Part shown: positions 1 through 8,551 of the stretch, piece after piece
Layout of the letters: each line of letters begins with the position of its first letter
How positions within the stretch are numbered: position 1 is the first letter of the stretch
From: Micavibrio sp. UBA5703
GTDB lineage: Bacteria > Pseudomonadota > Alphaproteobacteria > Micavibrionales > Micavibrionaceae
NCBI GenBank assembly: GCA_002420015.1
Contig: DIHF01000042.1
Span: 6,133 to 27,622, forward strand
Reading direction: 5' to 3'
DNA: 21,490 nucleotides
Made by a program: the position numbers and the translations under genes
The notes under the pieces: model-generated
What the model saw: the letters and a program-made list of their open reading frames with translations, nothing else
Told to the model about the DNA's origin: nothing
Databases searched by the model: none

Positions 1-169
1 AAATCAGCAATCATCCGCAACCCACTGATAATAAACATAAAATTTATCAGCTTTTATATTCAATTTTATCTAATTCTTACGCCCTTTTAACCACTTGTAT
101 ACTAATATGAAAAGAAGCGGTCCAAAGCGGGTTTCAGGACGGCATGTGTATACGGGGACAGGGGACAAA

Positions 170-2809
170 ATGGCTTACAAGAATTTCGACGGCTTTACTG
201 GCAACAACGAGGCCGGGCACAAACAAATCACACTGACCATTGACGGCGACAAGGTCGACCTCCCCGATGCATCCTATGTACGCGATGCGGACATCGTACG
301 CGACGGCATGGATCTTGTCCTCGACGGCCCGCACGGGAAAATTGTTGTCGAAGATTATTTCGCAGCCGAGCCCGCCCCTGCGCTGACGGCGCCGGGCGGC
401 GAAACACTGACACCCGAGCTTGTCGAATCCTTCGCCCGCAGCCCGGCGCAATACGCCGATAATGGCGCGATGAACGATGCCTCGCCCGTGGGCGCGGTTC
501 AGGAAGTTACCGGCGAAGCCACCGTAACGCGCCTTGACGGCAGCGTCGAGCCGGTTACCAAAGGCACGCCGATCTATCAGGGCGATGTGGTTGAAACTTC
601 CGGCGAGGGCGCGGTCAATATCGTGTTCGCCGACCAAACCAGCTTTGCCGTGTCGGAAAATGCGCGACTTGCGATTGACGAATATGTTTACGATCCGGCT
701 TCGCAATCGGGCACAACGAATTTCTCTGTCCTTAAGGGCGTTTTCGTCTTTACATCCGGCCTGATCGGCCGCGAAGACCCGGACGATGTCAAAATCGACA
801 CGCCTGTCGGCTCGATCGGCATACGCGGCACGATTATCATGGCCGATGTCGATGCCGGTGAGGTTACCGTTATCGAAGGCGCTATTGTCCTGCGCGACAT
901 GAACGGCAACGAAATGACGCTGGCCGAGCAGTTCGAGACAGGAAAGTTTTCATCCGGCAACGGTGAAATCGAACACCTTGGCGTAAGAAGCGCCGGGGAG
1001 ATGACCCAGAAATTCGTCGCGGTTTCCACGGTTGCACCCGCACTCTTTTCTTCGCTGAACGATGAAAAGTCGGACAAGGCGAATTCCGAGCCTGCCGCAG
1101 AACCGGACGAAGCCGATCCTTTGCTGGAACAGCAGGATGCTGCCGAAGAGCAGCCGCAAGCCGCCGAGGAAGTTCTGCTCGATCAGGAACCCGTATTGCC
1201 TCCGCCGCCGCTACCCGGCATGAATATTTTTACGGGACAGCAGGACGGCCTTCTGGATGGCAAGCCGCTTATTGACTTCCGTCCGTTCCAGCCTATGCCG
1301 ATGTTTAATGAGCCTGTCGGCGAGTTCAACCAGTTTGGCGATTCTATTATGATGCCGCCACCGCCGCCTCCGGGTTCGACCCTGGGCGATTTACCGCCCC
1401 CGCTGGCTGTGAACGTCATGACATTCCCGATTAGTGAGAACACGGCAAGCGGTGCCGTAGTCGGTCGTCTGGTTGCGTCATTTGCGCCATCCGTCACTTT
1501 TACCCTGACAGGCCCGAACGCCGGATTGTATATGCTCGACAATATCACGGCCACGACGGCGGATATTAAGTATATCGGCGCAGCGCTCGACTTTGAAATG
1601 ACGCCCGGACATCATCTGCCCCCGGTCGGTTTTATGGCCGTCAACGACCTTGGAACCGTGACAATGAACGGTGTTGTGTATACGCCGTTGTTGAACCTCT
1701 TTGACGAAGCGCCAGTTATCAACCCCAGCTTCCTCGCTCCTACACAGTATTTTTCTGCATCCGAGGGTACGCAATGGCGGCTGGATATGAACAGCGCCTT
1801 CGTCGACAAGGAAATCATCTCCGGCGATTCTTTAAGCTACAGAGTCGACACCGGAACGCTCTCGTTCCTGAATGGCCTGGTCGGTGCGGGAAAAATCGCC
1901 TCGACCAATGTCAACCTAACGACGGGCGATATCGCAAGCGGCGTTCTTGAAATAAACTTTGCGAACGCCTTTACAGGCAACAATTTAGGCGGAGCACTCA
2001 ATGTGATCGCCACGGACCTCGGCGGAAATGCCGTTACATTGAATGGAACGTTCAATCTTTACGATACTACGACCGCCTCAACGACCATCACCGGCAGCAA
2101 CCAGGTATTTGGCTCATCAAGCACAACCGGGCAAACCGTGCTTATATCCGGAACGAACAACAAGGTGTTTGCTGGATCCGGCAACGATACAATCAACGTA
2201 AGCAACACCGGGCATCAGGTTTTTGGTGGATTTGGCAACGACCATTTCAGCAACGATAGCACCGCATCCGGTAACCTGATCGTCGGAAACACCGGAAACG
2301 ACCTGTTCTCTATCGACAACGTCAATAACGGTTTCCACGGCATGGAAGGCGACGATACGTTTGCAATCAACCTTGCCGCAGGCGCAACCGCCAATCTTGC
2401 CTCAGGTGCCGGCGTTATTATCGACGGCGGCACGGACTTCCTGTCTATTGCCACCTCAACAGGGGGCGACGAACTGAAATTCCTGGGTATGGGTAACATT
2501 GATTTCACGGCAATCAACAATGCTTTCATCAAAAATATGGAAGTCATTAACACACAAAACGGAGCAACCAATACCGTCACCATGAACCTTTCAGATGTGT
2601 TGGCCATGACGGATGAAAGAAAGCTTCTTGTGGTCGATATGGAGGCTGGCGATAACTTTAACTACAACGCCGCCAGCGAAACCATAACAAACATGGGAAC
2701 ACACAATGACGGCCTTGGGAACACATTCGACATCTACCAGATCGTCAATGGCGCGAACACCGTTACCCTTCTGGTCGATCAGGCGGCGAACGTAACGGGC
2801 CTGCCGTAA
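170..2809 (+). CDS. FecR-domain, cadherin-like and RTX-like surface protein, probable type I secretion substrate
   Basis: An 879-residue acidic protein, probably exported to the cell surface. Domains seen: an N-terminal segment without a signal peptide (1-100); a FecR domain at about 109-228, including TPVGSIGIRGT; Pro-rich linkers near 341-348 and 396-411; cadherin-like beta-sandwich sequence from about 414 (ISENTASGAVVGRL) to about 632; RTX-like Gly/Asp turns at 669-735 (GSGNDTI, GGFGNDHF, GMEGDDTF); and a C-terminal block beginning NLSDVLAMTD that resembles the last module of alphaproteobacterial type I secreted adhesins. The start at 170 is chosen for the AGGGGA four bases upstream. The frame is open to a TTG at 95 and an ATG at 107, but neither has a Shine-Dalgarno site. 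No type I transporter gene is in the window. The FecR, cadherin-like and RTX-like reading is firm in outline; adhesion is inferred. A TATACT at 98-103 could be a -10 box but has no good -35. Confidence 0.85.
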   Translation: MAYKNFDGFTGNNEAGHKQITLTIDGDKVDLPDASYVRDADIVRDGMDLVLDGPHGKIVVEDYFAAEPAPALTAPGGETLTPELVESFARSPAQYADNGAMNDASPVGAVQEVTGEATVTRLDGSVEPVTKGTPIYQGDVVETSGEGAVNIVFADQTSFAVSENARLAIDEYVYDPASQSGTTNFSVLKGVFVFTSGLIGREDPDDVKIDTPVGSIGIRGTIIMADVDAGEVTVIEGAIVLRDMNGNEMTLAEQFETGKFSSGNGEIEHLGVRSAGEMTQKFVAVSTVAPALFSSLNDEKSDKANSEPAAEPDEADPLLEQQDAAEEQPQAAEEVLLDQEPVLPPPPLPGMNIFTGQQDGLLDGKPLIDFRPFQPMPMFNEPVGEFNQFGDSIMMPPPPPPGSTLGDLPPPLAVNVMTFPISENTASGAVVGRLVASFAPSVTFTLTGPNAGLYMLDNITATTADIKYIGAALDFEMTPGHHLPPVGFMAVNDLGTVTMNGVVYTPLLNLFDEAPVINPSFLAPTQYFSASEGTQWRLDMNSAFVDKEIISGDSLSYRVDTGTLSFLNGLVGAGKIASTNVNLTTGDIASGVLEINFANAFTGNNLGGALNVIATDLGGNAVTLNGTFNLYDTTTASTTITGSNQVFGSSSTTGQTVLISGTNNKVFAGSGNDTINVSNTGHQVFGGFGNDHFSNDSTASGNLIVGNTGNDLFSIDNVNNGFHGMEGDDTFAINLAAGATANLASGAGVIIDGGTDFLSIATSTGGDELKFLGMGNIDFTAINNAFIKNMEVINTQNGATNTVTMNLSDVLAMTDERKLLVVDMEAGDNFNYNAASETITNMGTHNDGLGNTFDIYQIVNGANTVTLLVDQAANVTGLP

Positions 2810-2828
2810 GAAGAAAAACATTTCTCAA

Positions 2829-2858
2829 AAAGGCCGCTGTCTTCTGACAGCAGCCTTT
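2829..2858. terminator. Bidirectional intrinsic terminator between convergent genes
   Basis: A hairpin with arms AAAGGC-C-GCTGTC and GACAGC-A-GCCTTT around a TTCT loop gives 12 paired bases and one C/A mismatch. The top strand runs on into TTTCTGT and the bottom strand into TTTTTGAG, so it can serve the FecR-domain gene and also stop leftward transcription from glpD-glpK. Confidence 0.8.
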
Positions 2859-2885
2859 CTGTATAGTCATTTCAGTCACACACTT

Positions 2886-2947
2886 CGTCATCACACGCTT
2901 TATGCGTGTGATCCATTTGGATTGCACGGACAAGCCGTGCAATGACG
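2886..2947. repeat. Dispersed intergenic palindromic repeat (two-hairpin type)
   Basis: An outer pair CGTCAT/ATGACG encloses two perfect hairpins: TCACACGC-tttat-GCGTGTGA at 2891-2911 and ATTGCACGG-acaag-CCGTGCAAT at 2921-2943. They are joined by the self-complementary ATCCATTTGGAT. The bottom strand would translate to VIARLVRAIQMDHTHK, a peptide that turns up as spurious ORFs in many alphaproteobacteria from related repeats (recalled, not searched). It lies between two convergent gene ends. Confidence 0.75.
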
Positions 2948-2981
2948 ATGTATTGAGAAGTTACATTCTTAATCAGAAAGA

Positions 2982-4439
2982 CTACAAAAGCATCCCGACG
3001 GCTTTTTTCCATCCGGTATAAAGCGCCTCGCGCTTTGCCACGTCCATCCGTGGCTCGTAGCGCCTTGCGGCCTTCCAGCGCTTCCCGGCATCCTGCAAGC
3101 CGTTGAACACACCCGCCGAAACCCCGGCCAGCACAGCCGCGCCCCAGGCCGTCGTTTCCGCAACTTTCGGGACCTCCACCGGCTTGCCCAGCATATCCGC
3201 CAGAAACTGGCACACGAACGCATTGGCCACCAGCCCGCCATCGGCGCGGATAACCTCCGGCTCCCGCCCGCTGTCCCTGCGCATGGCGTCCATCAGATCG
3301 AGCGTCTGATAGCCCTGTGCCTCCAGCGCGGCGCGGGTGATGTGCGCCCTTGTGCTTTCACGCCCCAGGCCACAAATAATGGCCCGTGCCTCCGGCCGCC
3401 AGTACGGCGCGCCAAGGCCTGTAAAGGCCGGAACGAAATACACGCCGCCATTATCCGGGACAGAGAGCGCCAGCGCCTCGCTTTCTTTTGCCGAGGCAAA
3501 AACGCCGAGGCCGTCGCGCAGCCATTGAATCGCCGCACCCGCAACGAAAATGGATCCCTCTACCGCATAGGTCGTTTTGCCGTCCAGACGATAGCCGATT
3601 GTCGTCAGCAGCCTGTTTTGCGAGCGTTTGAACGCCCCGCCGATGTTCATCAGCGCAAAACAGCCCGTGCCGTAGGTTGATTTGACCATGCCATGTTCAA
3701 AGCACGCCTGCCCGATCAGCGCCGCCTGCTGATCCCCGGCCATGCCGCCAATACGGACATTGCGCCCGGCAAGCGCCGCACTGCCGAAATCGGCGACGTT
3801 GTCTTTCACTTCCGGCAAAATCGATTGCGGGATATTGAACAGCCTTAATAGTTCCTCATCCCATCGCTGCTCTACGATATTATACAGCATCGTGCGCGAG
3901 GCATTCGTCGCATCTGTCGCATGAACCTTGCCACCCGTCAGGTGCCAAAGCAAAAACGTATCGACCGTGCCAAAAGCCAGCTTCCCAGCTTTTGCCTTCG
4001 CTCTGGCCCCATCGACGTTGTCCAAAATCCACGCAATTTTCGTGGCGGAAAAATACGGGTCCAATAACAATCCCGTCTTACCGGACACCATATCCTCATG
4101 GCCCTTGGCTTTCAGGGAAGCGCACAAATCCGCCGTGCGGCGGTCCTGCCAGACGATAGCGTTATAAACGGGCTTGCCGCTGTCACGGTCCCAAATAATT
4201 GTCGTTTCGCGTTGATTGGTGATGCCGATGGCGGCAACATCGCCCACTTCACCCAATACGCCTTCACAAGCCCACAACGTATCGGCAAGAATATCGTCCG
4301 GGTTCTGCTCCACCCAGCCGCTCTGCGGGTAATGGAGCTTCAGTTCCTTTTGCCGGACCGCCAGAATATCGCCCTCCGGCGAAAAAATAATGGCGCGGGA
4401 GCTTGTCGTTCCCTGATCAATGGCCAGAAGATTTTTCAT
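2982..4439 (-). CDS. glpK: Glycerol kinase
   Basis: ATP-dependent phosphorylation of glycerol to sn-glycerol 3-phosphate in the cytoplasm. The 485-residue protein has the FGGY-family N-terminal loop AIDQGTTSSRAI, the glycerol-contact motif NQRETT (R77, E78), Y129 in LLLDPYFSATK, catalytic D236 in MAGDQQAALIG, and the C-terminal ADGG and TTAWGAA motifs. ATG at 4439 is preferred (AGAAGG five bases upstream); a GTG at 4445 is the alternative. The start lies inside the end of glpD with a 23-base overlap, so the two are co-transcribed and probably translationally coupled. The loop that binds fructose 1,6-bisphosphate in the E. coli enzyme (IGGKGGTRIP) is shortened and altered here (about 220-230), so that allosteric control is probably absent. 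No glpF or glpR is in the window. Confidence 0.97.
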   Translation of the reverse strand: MKNLLAIDQGTTSSRAIIFSPEGDILAVRQKELKLHYPQSGWVEQNPDDILADTLWACEGVLGEVGDVAAIGITNQRETTIIWDRDSGKPVYNAIVWQDRRTADLCASLKAKGHEDMVSGKTGLLLDPYFSATKIAWILDNVDGARAKAKAGKLAFGTVDTFLLWHLTGGKVHATDATNASRTMLYNIVEQRWDEELLRLFNIPQSILPEVKDNVADFGSAALAGRNVRIGGMAGDQQAALIGQACFEHGMVKSTYGTGCFALMNIGGAFKRSQNRLLTTIGYRLDGKTTYAVEGSIFVAGAAIQWLRDGLGVFASAKESEALALSVPDNGGVYFVPAFTGLGAPYWRPEARAIICGLGRESTRAHITRAALEAQGYQTLDLMDAMRRDSGREPEVIRADGGLVANAFVCQFLADMLGKPVEVPKVAETTAWGAAVLAGVSAGVFNGLQDAGKRWKAARRYEPRMDVAKREALYTGWKKAVGMLL

Positions 4440-5955
4440 TTCCACCTTCTTCTTCCTTGTTCATTGATTGTATGGCCGCCGCCAGATTTTTTTCCGTAGC
4501 AGGAGACGCCCTCAAACCAAGCTTTGACCTGCGCCAGAGAACATCTTCTGCCGTGCGCGCCCACTCATAACGCGCCATGTAGACAATTTCGGCTTCATAT
4601 ATGCCATCACCGTAATTCTTGCCCAAATCGCCAAGTGATGCAGAACCGTCCAAAAACTTATCCATGCGCGTACCGTAGGAACGGCCATAGCGCTTCAACA
4701 AATCATCCGGCAACCACGGATATTTTTTTGCCTGTGCCTGCATAAATTCGCTGAAGTCTCCGGTATCACCGCCCGGCAATGCATGGGCACACGTCCACGC
4801 AGCGCCTGGCCTTCCGGCCATTTTCAGTATCTTGCTAACCGCATCCTGCGCCAGCCTTCTGTGCGTCGTCAGCTTGCCGCCGAAGACGGAAATCATCGGC
4901 GCCTGCATGTCCTTATGACGGTAAAGTTTATAATCGCGGCTGGCTGTGGTCGGATTGCCCTTGCCGTCGTCAAACAAGGCCCGCACCCCGCTATAGGCCC
5001 AGATAACATCATCCTTGGTAACAGGTTCCGAAAAAGATTCATTATAAGCGGCACAAAGATAATCCGTTTCCTCCGGCGATATCCGCGCCGTGATGGGGTC
5101 ACCCTGAAAATCGACTTCCGTCGTGCCGATCAGGGTAAAATCACCTTCATAAGGAATAACGAAAACGACGCGCCTGTCTTTTTGCTGAAGAAGATAAGCG
5201 TGATCGCCCTCATAGCGGCGCGGCACGACGATATGGCTGCCCTTGACCAGCCGCACATTCGGCACCCCCGCACCTTCAAGCGCGAGGTCGGAGGCCTCCA
5301 GCACACCACGCACCCACGGCCCGGCAGCGTTGATGACCATGGCAACCTGCACATCGCGCTCACGGCCACCCGCCAGATCGCGCAGTGAAACGGTCCAGAA
5401 ATCCCCGTCGCAGCGCAGCCGTGTACAGGCCGTGCGCGTCAGCACTTTCGCGCCGCGCTCCGCTGCATCGATCACATTAAGAACCGTCAAGCGCGCATCG
5501 TCGGTCTGACAATCGCTGTAAATGAACCCCTTTTCATGCCCATCCTTCAGAATTTTGCCATATGCGTGCGTTTTCAACTCTATGGCCCGCGAGCCTGCCA
5601 CCTTCCGCGAGCCGCCAAGATGATCGTATAAAAACATCCCCAGCCGTATCATCCATGCCGGACGCATGCTTTCATCGTGCGGCAGAACGAACTCCATAGG
5701 CCGCACCATATGCGGTGCCGTACGCATAAGAGTTTCGCGTTCCTTAAGGGATTCCCTGACAAGCCCAAATTCAAGATATTCGAGGTAACGAAGCCCTCCG
5801 TGGATAAGCTTCGTGCTGGCCGAAGAGGTCGCACTGGCGATATCGCCCGCTTCAACCAGCAAGACCGACAGGCCACGCCCAGCCGCATCGCGGGCTATGG
5901 CCGCGCCGTTAATTCCACCGCCAATGACACATAGATCGTAGTCATGATGAACCAT
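4417..5955 (-). CDS. glpD: Aerobic (FAD-dependent) glycerol-3-phosphate dehydrogenase
   Basis: Oxidises glycerol 3-phosphate to dihydroxyacetone phosphate at the inner membrane face and passes electrons to quinone. The 512-residue protein is close to the usual size. It carries the FAD-binding dinucleotide fold at the N-terminus (DLCVIGGGINGAAIARDAAG, with E35 ending the second strand), the family signature SSASTKLIHGGLRYLEYLEF at about 44-63, and the conserved C-terminal FGGKLTTHRRLAQDAV. The ATG at 5955 begins directly before the FAD fold and has only a weak AGGG upstream. It is the first gene of the glpD-glpK pair, and glpK begins before glpD ends. The response-regulator gene on the same strand stops 50 bp upstream, so read-through is possible. 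No glp operator was recognised. Confidence 0.97.
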   Translation of the reverse strand: MVHHDYDLCVIGGGINGAAIARDAAGRGLSVLLVEAGDIASATSSASTKLIHGGLRYLEYLEFGLVRESLKERETLMRTAPHMVRPMEFVLPHDESMRPAWMIRLGMFLYDHLGGSRKVAGSRAIELKTHAYGKILKDGHEKGFIYSDCQTDDARLTVLNVIDAAERGAKVLTRTACTRLRCDGDFWTVSLRDLAGGRERDVQVAMVINAAGPWVRGVLEASDLALEGAGVPNVRLVKGSHIVVPRRYEGDHAYLLQQKDRRVVFVIPYEGDFTLIGTTEVDFQGDPITARISPEETDYLCAAYNESFSEPVTKDDVIWAYSGVRALFDDGKGNPTTASRDYKLYRHKDMQAPMISVFGGKLTTHRRLAQDAVSKILKMAGRPGAAWTCAHALPGGDTGDFSEFMQAQAKKYPWLPDDLLKRYGRSYGTRMDKFLDGSASLGDLGKNYGDGIYEAEIVYMARYEWARTAEDVLWRRSKLGLRASPATEKNLAAAIQSMNKEEEGGNEKSSGH

Positions 5956-5984
5956 GCCCTAAAGTACAGGATGATTTACGGCAT

Positions 5985-6021
5985 GAAAAGAGGCGGGCTT
6001 ATGGCCTAAGAAGCCTCCGCC
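5985..6021 (-). terminator. Possible weak terminator after the response-regulator gene
   Basis: On the bottom strand GGCGGAGGC, overlapping the end of the response-regulator coding sequence, can pair imperfectly with GCCCGCC across the stop codon, followed by TCTTTTC. The stem has a bulge, so termination is probably partial. Confidence 0.3.
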
Positions 6022-6416
6022 ATTTTATGAACGACAACCCGCAGTTTTGCCTCAAGCTGTGCCGCCGAAAACGGCTTTTTGATATATCCGGTAACACCCG
6101 ACGTCTTGGCCTCGACGATCGATTCCATATCGCCGCGTCCTGTAATCATCAAAAAAGGCATGCTGGGGTCCACAGAACGCAATTGCCGCAACAACTCCAC
6201 GCCCGTCATCGTGGGCATATTCCAATCGCACATGACCAGATTGATGAAGTCATAAGCTGAATCGATAAATTGCAGTGCCTGCTTGCCGTCAGGTGCCTCG
6301 AAAATCTGCGTAATCCCAAGCTCAGAGAGCATATTGCGCATCATCGCGCGCGCCTCGTTCTGGTCCTCGACAAGCAATACCTTCAGATCCTTTAAGACTG
6401 CTCCGTTTTTCTTCAT
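6006..6416 (-). CDS. Single-domain response regulator (CheY/DivK-like receiver)
   Basis: A 136-residue stand-alone receiver with no output domain. The acidic pocket is E17-D18 (VLLVEDQ), the phospho-acceptor is D64 (VMCDWNMP), T92 lies in MITGRG and K114 in GYIKKPF, so all residues needed for phosphotransfer are present. The ATG at 6416 has GGGAGA upstream. It is 30 bp downstream of a hybrid histidine kinase on the same strand, so the kinase is the obvious phosphodonor, directly or through a phosphotransfer protein. Without an output domain it should act by protein-protein contact, like CheY or DivK. The exact target cannot be read from sequence. Confidence 0.92.
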   Translation of the reverse strand: MKKNGAVLKDLKVLLVEDQNEARAMMRNMLSELGITQIFEAPDGKQALQFIDSAYDFINLVMCDWNMPTMTGVELLRQLRSVDPSMPFLMITGRGDMESIVEAKTSGVTGYIKKPFSAAQLEAKLRVVVHKMAEAS

Positions 6417-6446
6417 CCAGAAATCTCCCTGCCCCTGCGTATATCC

Positions 6447-8513
6447 CTATGAACTGCCCCCGGTCTTCCAGTGTGCGCCAGCAACGCTTTCCACCTCGCC
6501 CTGAGCCGAACCATCGCTTTCCCGCAACCTTTGATAAATCAACCGTACCAGAGACTCATACTCCAAAGGCTTGGCCATGAAGTAGGCATCCTCCGGAAGC
6601 TCAACCCTTGCCATCTTCCCATTGGCAGGATACCCGCTCATGAAAATAATCTTAGTCTCTTCGCGCAAAGATTGAAACAATTCCGCAAGCTTCACACCAT
6701 TGAGTTCAGGCATGACTACATCCGTAAGCAGCACATCGATATTTCCTTCAAAATCTTCCTGTTTTGCCAAAGCTTCGTTACCATTACTGGCCTGCAAGAC
6801 TCGCATGCCGAGTTTTTCCAGCATGTCGCACACCAGCATACGCAGATCCGGCTCGTCCTCGGCGACCAAGGCCGTATAGCCCTCAAGTTTGAAATCCGCG
6901 ATATTTTGTATATCTCCCTTGATCTGCCGCGTCGGCTTTTTGCCGGAAACCGGCAAAAATATCGAAATCCTCGTCCCTCGCCCCGGTGCCGACTGGACAC
7001 CAATATAACCGCCGGTTTCCTGAACCAGACCATAAACCATCGACAAGCCAAGCCCCGTCCCCTTGCCCTGATCCTTCGTGGTAAAGAACGGGTCGAATAT
7101 GCGGTCCATCGTCTTTTTATCCATACCAATTCCGGTGTCGCTGACACTCATGCAAACGAAGGACTTATTGCGCTCTGTCGCAGGAACGGCGACCGGCAAA
7201 TCCTCCTGCTCTGCCATTTTAACCTCAACCGAAAATGTGCCGCCGTTAGGCATGGCATCGCGGGCGTTGATAGCCAGATTCATCAATATCTGCCCGATCG
7301 TGTCCGGGCCGCATTCAATGCACACATCCTGCGGGCAGGTCAGAATGACGCAATTGATGGATGCATCCAGAAGCGGCCGCAATAGCGGCTCCTGATCCTT
7401 CACAGCCTCCCGCAGATCGATAACATTTTGCGATATGATCTTGTGGCGACTGAACATCAGCATTCTTTTGGTCAAATCAGCCCCGCGCTTGGTGGCCTTG
7501 CGCGCATGCTGCATGAAGTTCCAGACTTTTCCGTCTTTTTCCGATTCGTTTTCCGCCATGCGGATATAGCCATCGACAATCGACAGCACGTTGTTGAAAT
7601 CATGAGCAACACCGGCGGCAAGCTGGCCCAGGGCTTCGAGTTTTTTTCCTTGAAAAGACTCTGCCTCACGCTGCTTTTGCTGTGTGATATCGGTAATTAT
7701 ACCAACAAACAGATCAATGCGGCCATTCCCGTCGCGGGCCGGATTCAATTTGACGTTAAGCCAGCGTGTACTTTGGCCGCTGATGATTTCCAACTCCGCA
7801 TCCAGCTTTTCGCCGCTGGAAATCGCACCCACAACGATATCTGCGGAATTTTCGCTGTCGTCAATAAACCCAAGCAGCGTTTCCCAATCCTTACCGACTA
7901 TTTCTTCGAGCTTCATCCCCGCAAGCTGACAAAACGATTCATTTGCATAAATTATAGGGTTTTCAGCCTGTTTGGGATCGCTGATGACAATCCCGAGAGA
8001 TGCCGTTTCCAGCGCATATCCAAGCTCCTTGCTGTACCTGTTGAGCCGGAGATAATTCTCCTGCTGTTTTTTAAGATTGCTGATATCGCTAAGAATGACG
8101 ATTGAACATTTGTCCTTCGTCTTTTGCACCTCGGCAAGACAGATATTGCCATCGCCCCATTCGATGACTTCACGAAACCCCTGTGTGCTGACTTTTGCGG
8201 CGTTGCTGTCGATAGCCTTCTCCAGACTTTCATCGCAATCCATCGCGTGATCGAAAAGGTAGTTAAGAAACCCGTCATAGGTGAGGCTTTTACGATTCTT
8301 CTCGACAAGGAACGGAATGTATTTGTACGCCTTGTCGTTAGCCTTGCAAAAACGTCCCTTTTCGTCAAAGAACACCAGCCCGTGTGCCGGCGTATCAATA
8401 GAATCGGCCAGCAACTTATACTGCCTGCGCAAGTAAGAACCTTGCCAGATCAGAACAAGACAAACACATGTTAAGACCAGTACGAGAACGTAAGGAAGGA
8501 CTGCAAGAAACAA
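6447..8513 (-). CDS. CckA-type hybrid sensor histidine kinase (TM-PAS-PAS-HisKA-HATPase-REC)
   Basis: A 688-residue inner-membrane hybrid kinase. It has one N-terminal membrane segment (about 3-23), two PAS-like regions (about 32-140 and 160-285), a DHp helix with the phospho-histidine H304 (LGQLAAGVAHDFNNVL), and an ATPase domain with N-box N416 (MNLAINARDAM), D459 (SDTGIGM), FDPFFTTK and GKGTGLGLS. A C-terminal receiver follows with D598 (LLTDVVMP), S626 and K648. The order and the HDFNN box match CckA, but CckA usually has two membrane helices, so this may be a paralogue. The start is a TTG: GGGG (8520-8523) sits six bases upstream, and an in-frame TGA seven codons upstream leaves no ATG option. 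It forms an operon with the single-domain receiver and is divergent from the YjbH-like gene 38 bp away. Confidence 0.9.
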   Translation of the reverse strand: MFLAVLPYVLVLVLTCVCLVLIWQGSYLRRQYKLLADSIDTPAHGLVFFDEKGRFCKANDKAYKYIPFLVEKNRKSLTYDGFLNYLFDHAMDCDESLEKAIDSNAAKVSTQGFREVIEWGDGNICLAEVQKTKDKCSIVILSDISNLKKQQENYLRLNRYSKELGYALETASLGIVISDPKQAENPIIYANESFCQLAGMKLEEIVGKDWETLLGFIDDSENSADIVVGAISSGEKLDAELEIISGQSTRWLNVKLNPARDGNGRIDLFVGIITDITQQKQREAESFQGKKLEALGQLAAGVAHDFNNVLSIVDGYIRMAENESEKDGKVWNFMQHARKATKRGADLTKRMLMFSRHKIISQNVIDLREAVKDQEPLLRPLLDASINCVILTCPQDVCIECGPDTIGQILMNLAINARDAMPNGGTFSVEVKMAEQEDLPVAVPATERNKSFVCMSVSDTGIGMDKKTMDRIFDPFFTTKDQGKGTGLGLSMVYGLVQETGGYIGVQSAPGRGTRISIFLPVSGKKPTRQIKGDIQNIADFKLEGYTALVAEDEPDLRMLVCDMLEKLGMRVLQASNGNEALAKQEDFEGNIDVLLTDVVMPELNGVKLAELFQSLREETKIIFMSGYPANGKMARVELPEDAYFMAKPLEYESLVRLIYQRLRESDGSAQGEVESVAGAHWKTGGSS

Positions 8514-8551
8514 TAAGAACCCCTGAATATGGAATCATCTGAGGAAGCAGC

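Noticed and set aside
25..50. CTGATAA/TTATCAG inverted repeat followed by a T-rich stretch at the left edge
   Set aside because: The stem is only seven AT-rich pairs with a 12-base loop; too weak to call a terminator for an unseen upstream gene.
95..169. Extended N-terminus of the FecR-domain protein from TTG 95 or ATG 107
   Set aside because: No ribosome site before either codon, while AGGGGA precedes the ATG at 170; the extra residues are basic and unlike the rest.
2872..3213. Bottom-strand frame partly over the glpK 3' end and the palindromic repeat
   Set aside because: Its end is the translated repeat (VIARLVRAIQ type) and the remainder is glpK read out of frame.
6471..7385. Top-strand frame of 304 codons opposite the hybrid kinase
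   Set aside because: It lies wholly within the antisense of the ATPase and receiver domains, whose motifs are unambiguous; no ribosome site or family features.
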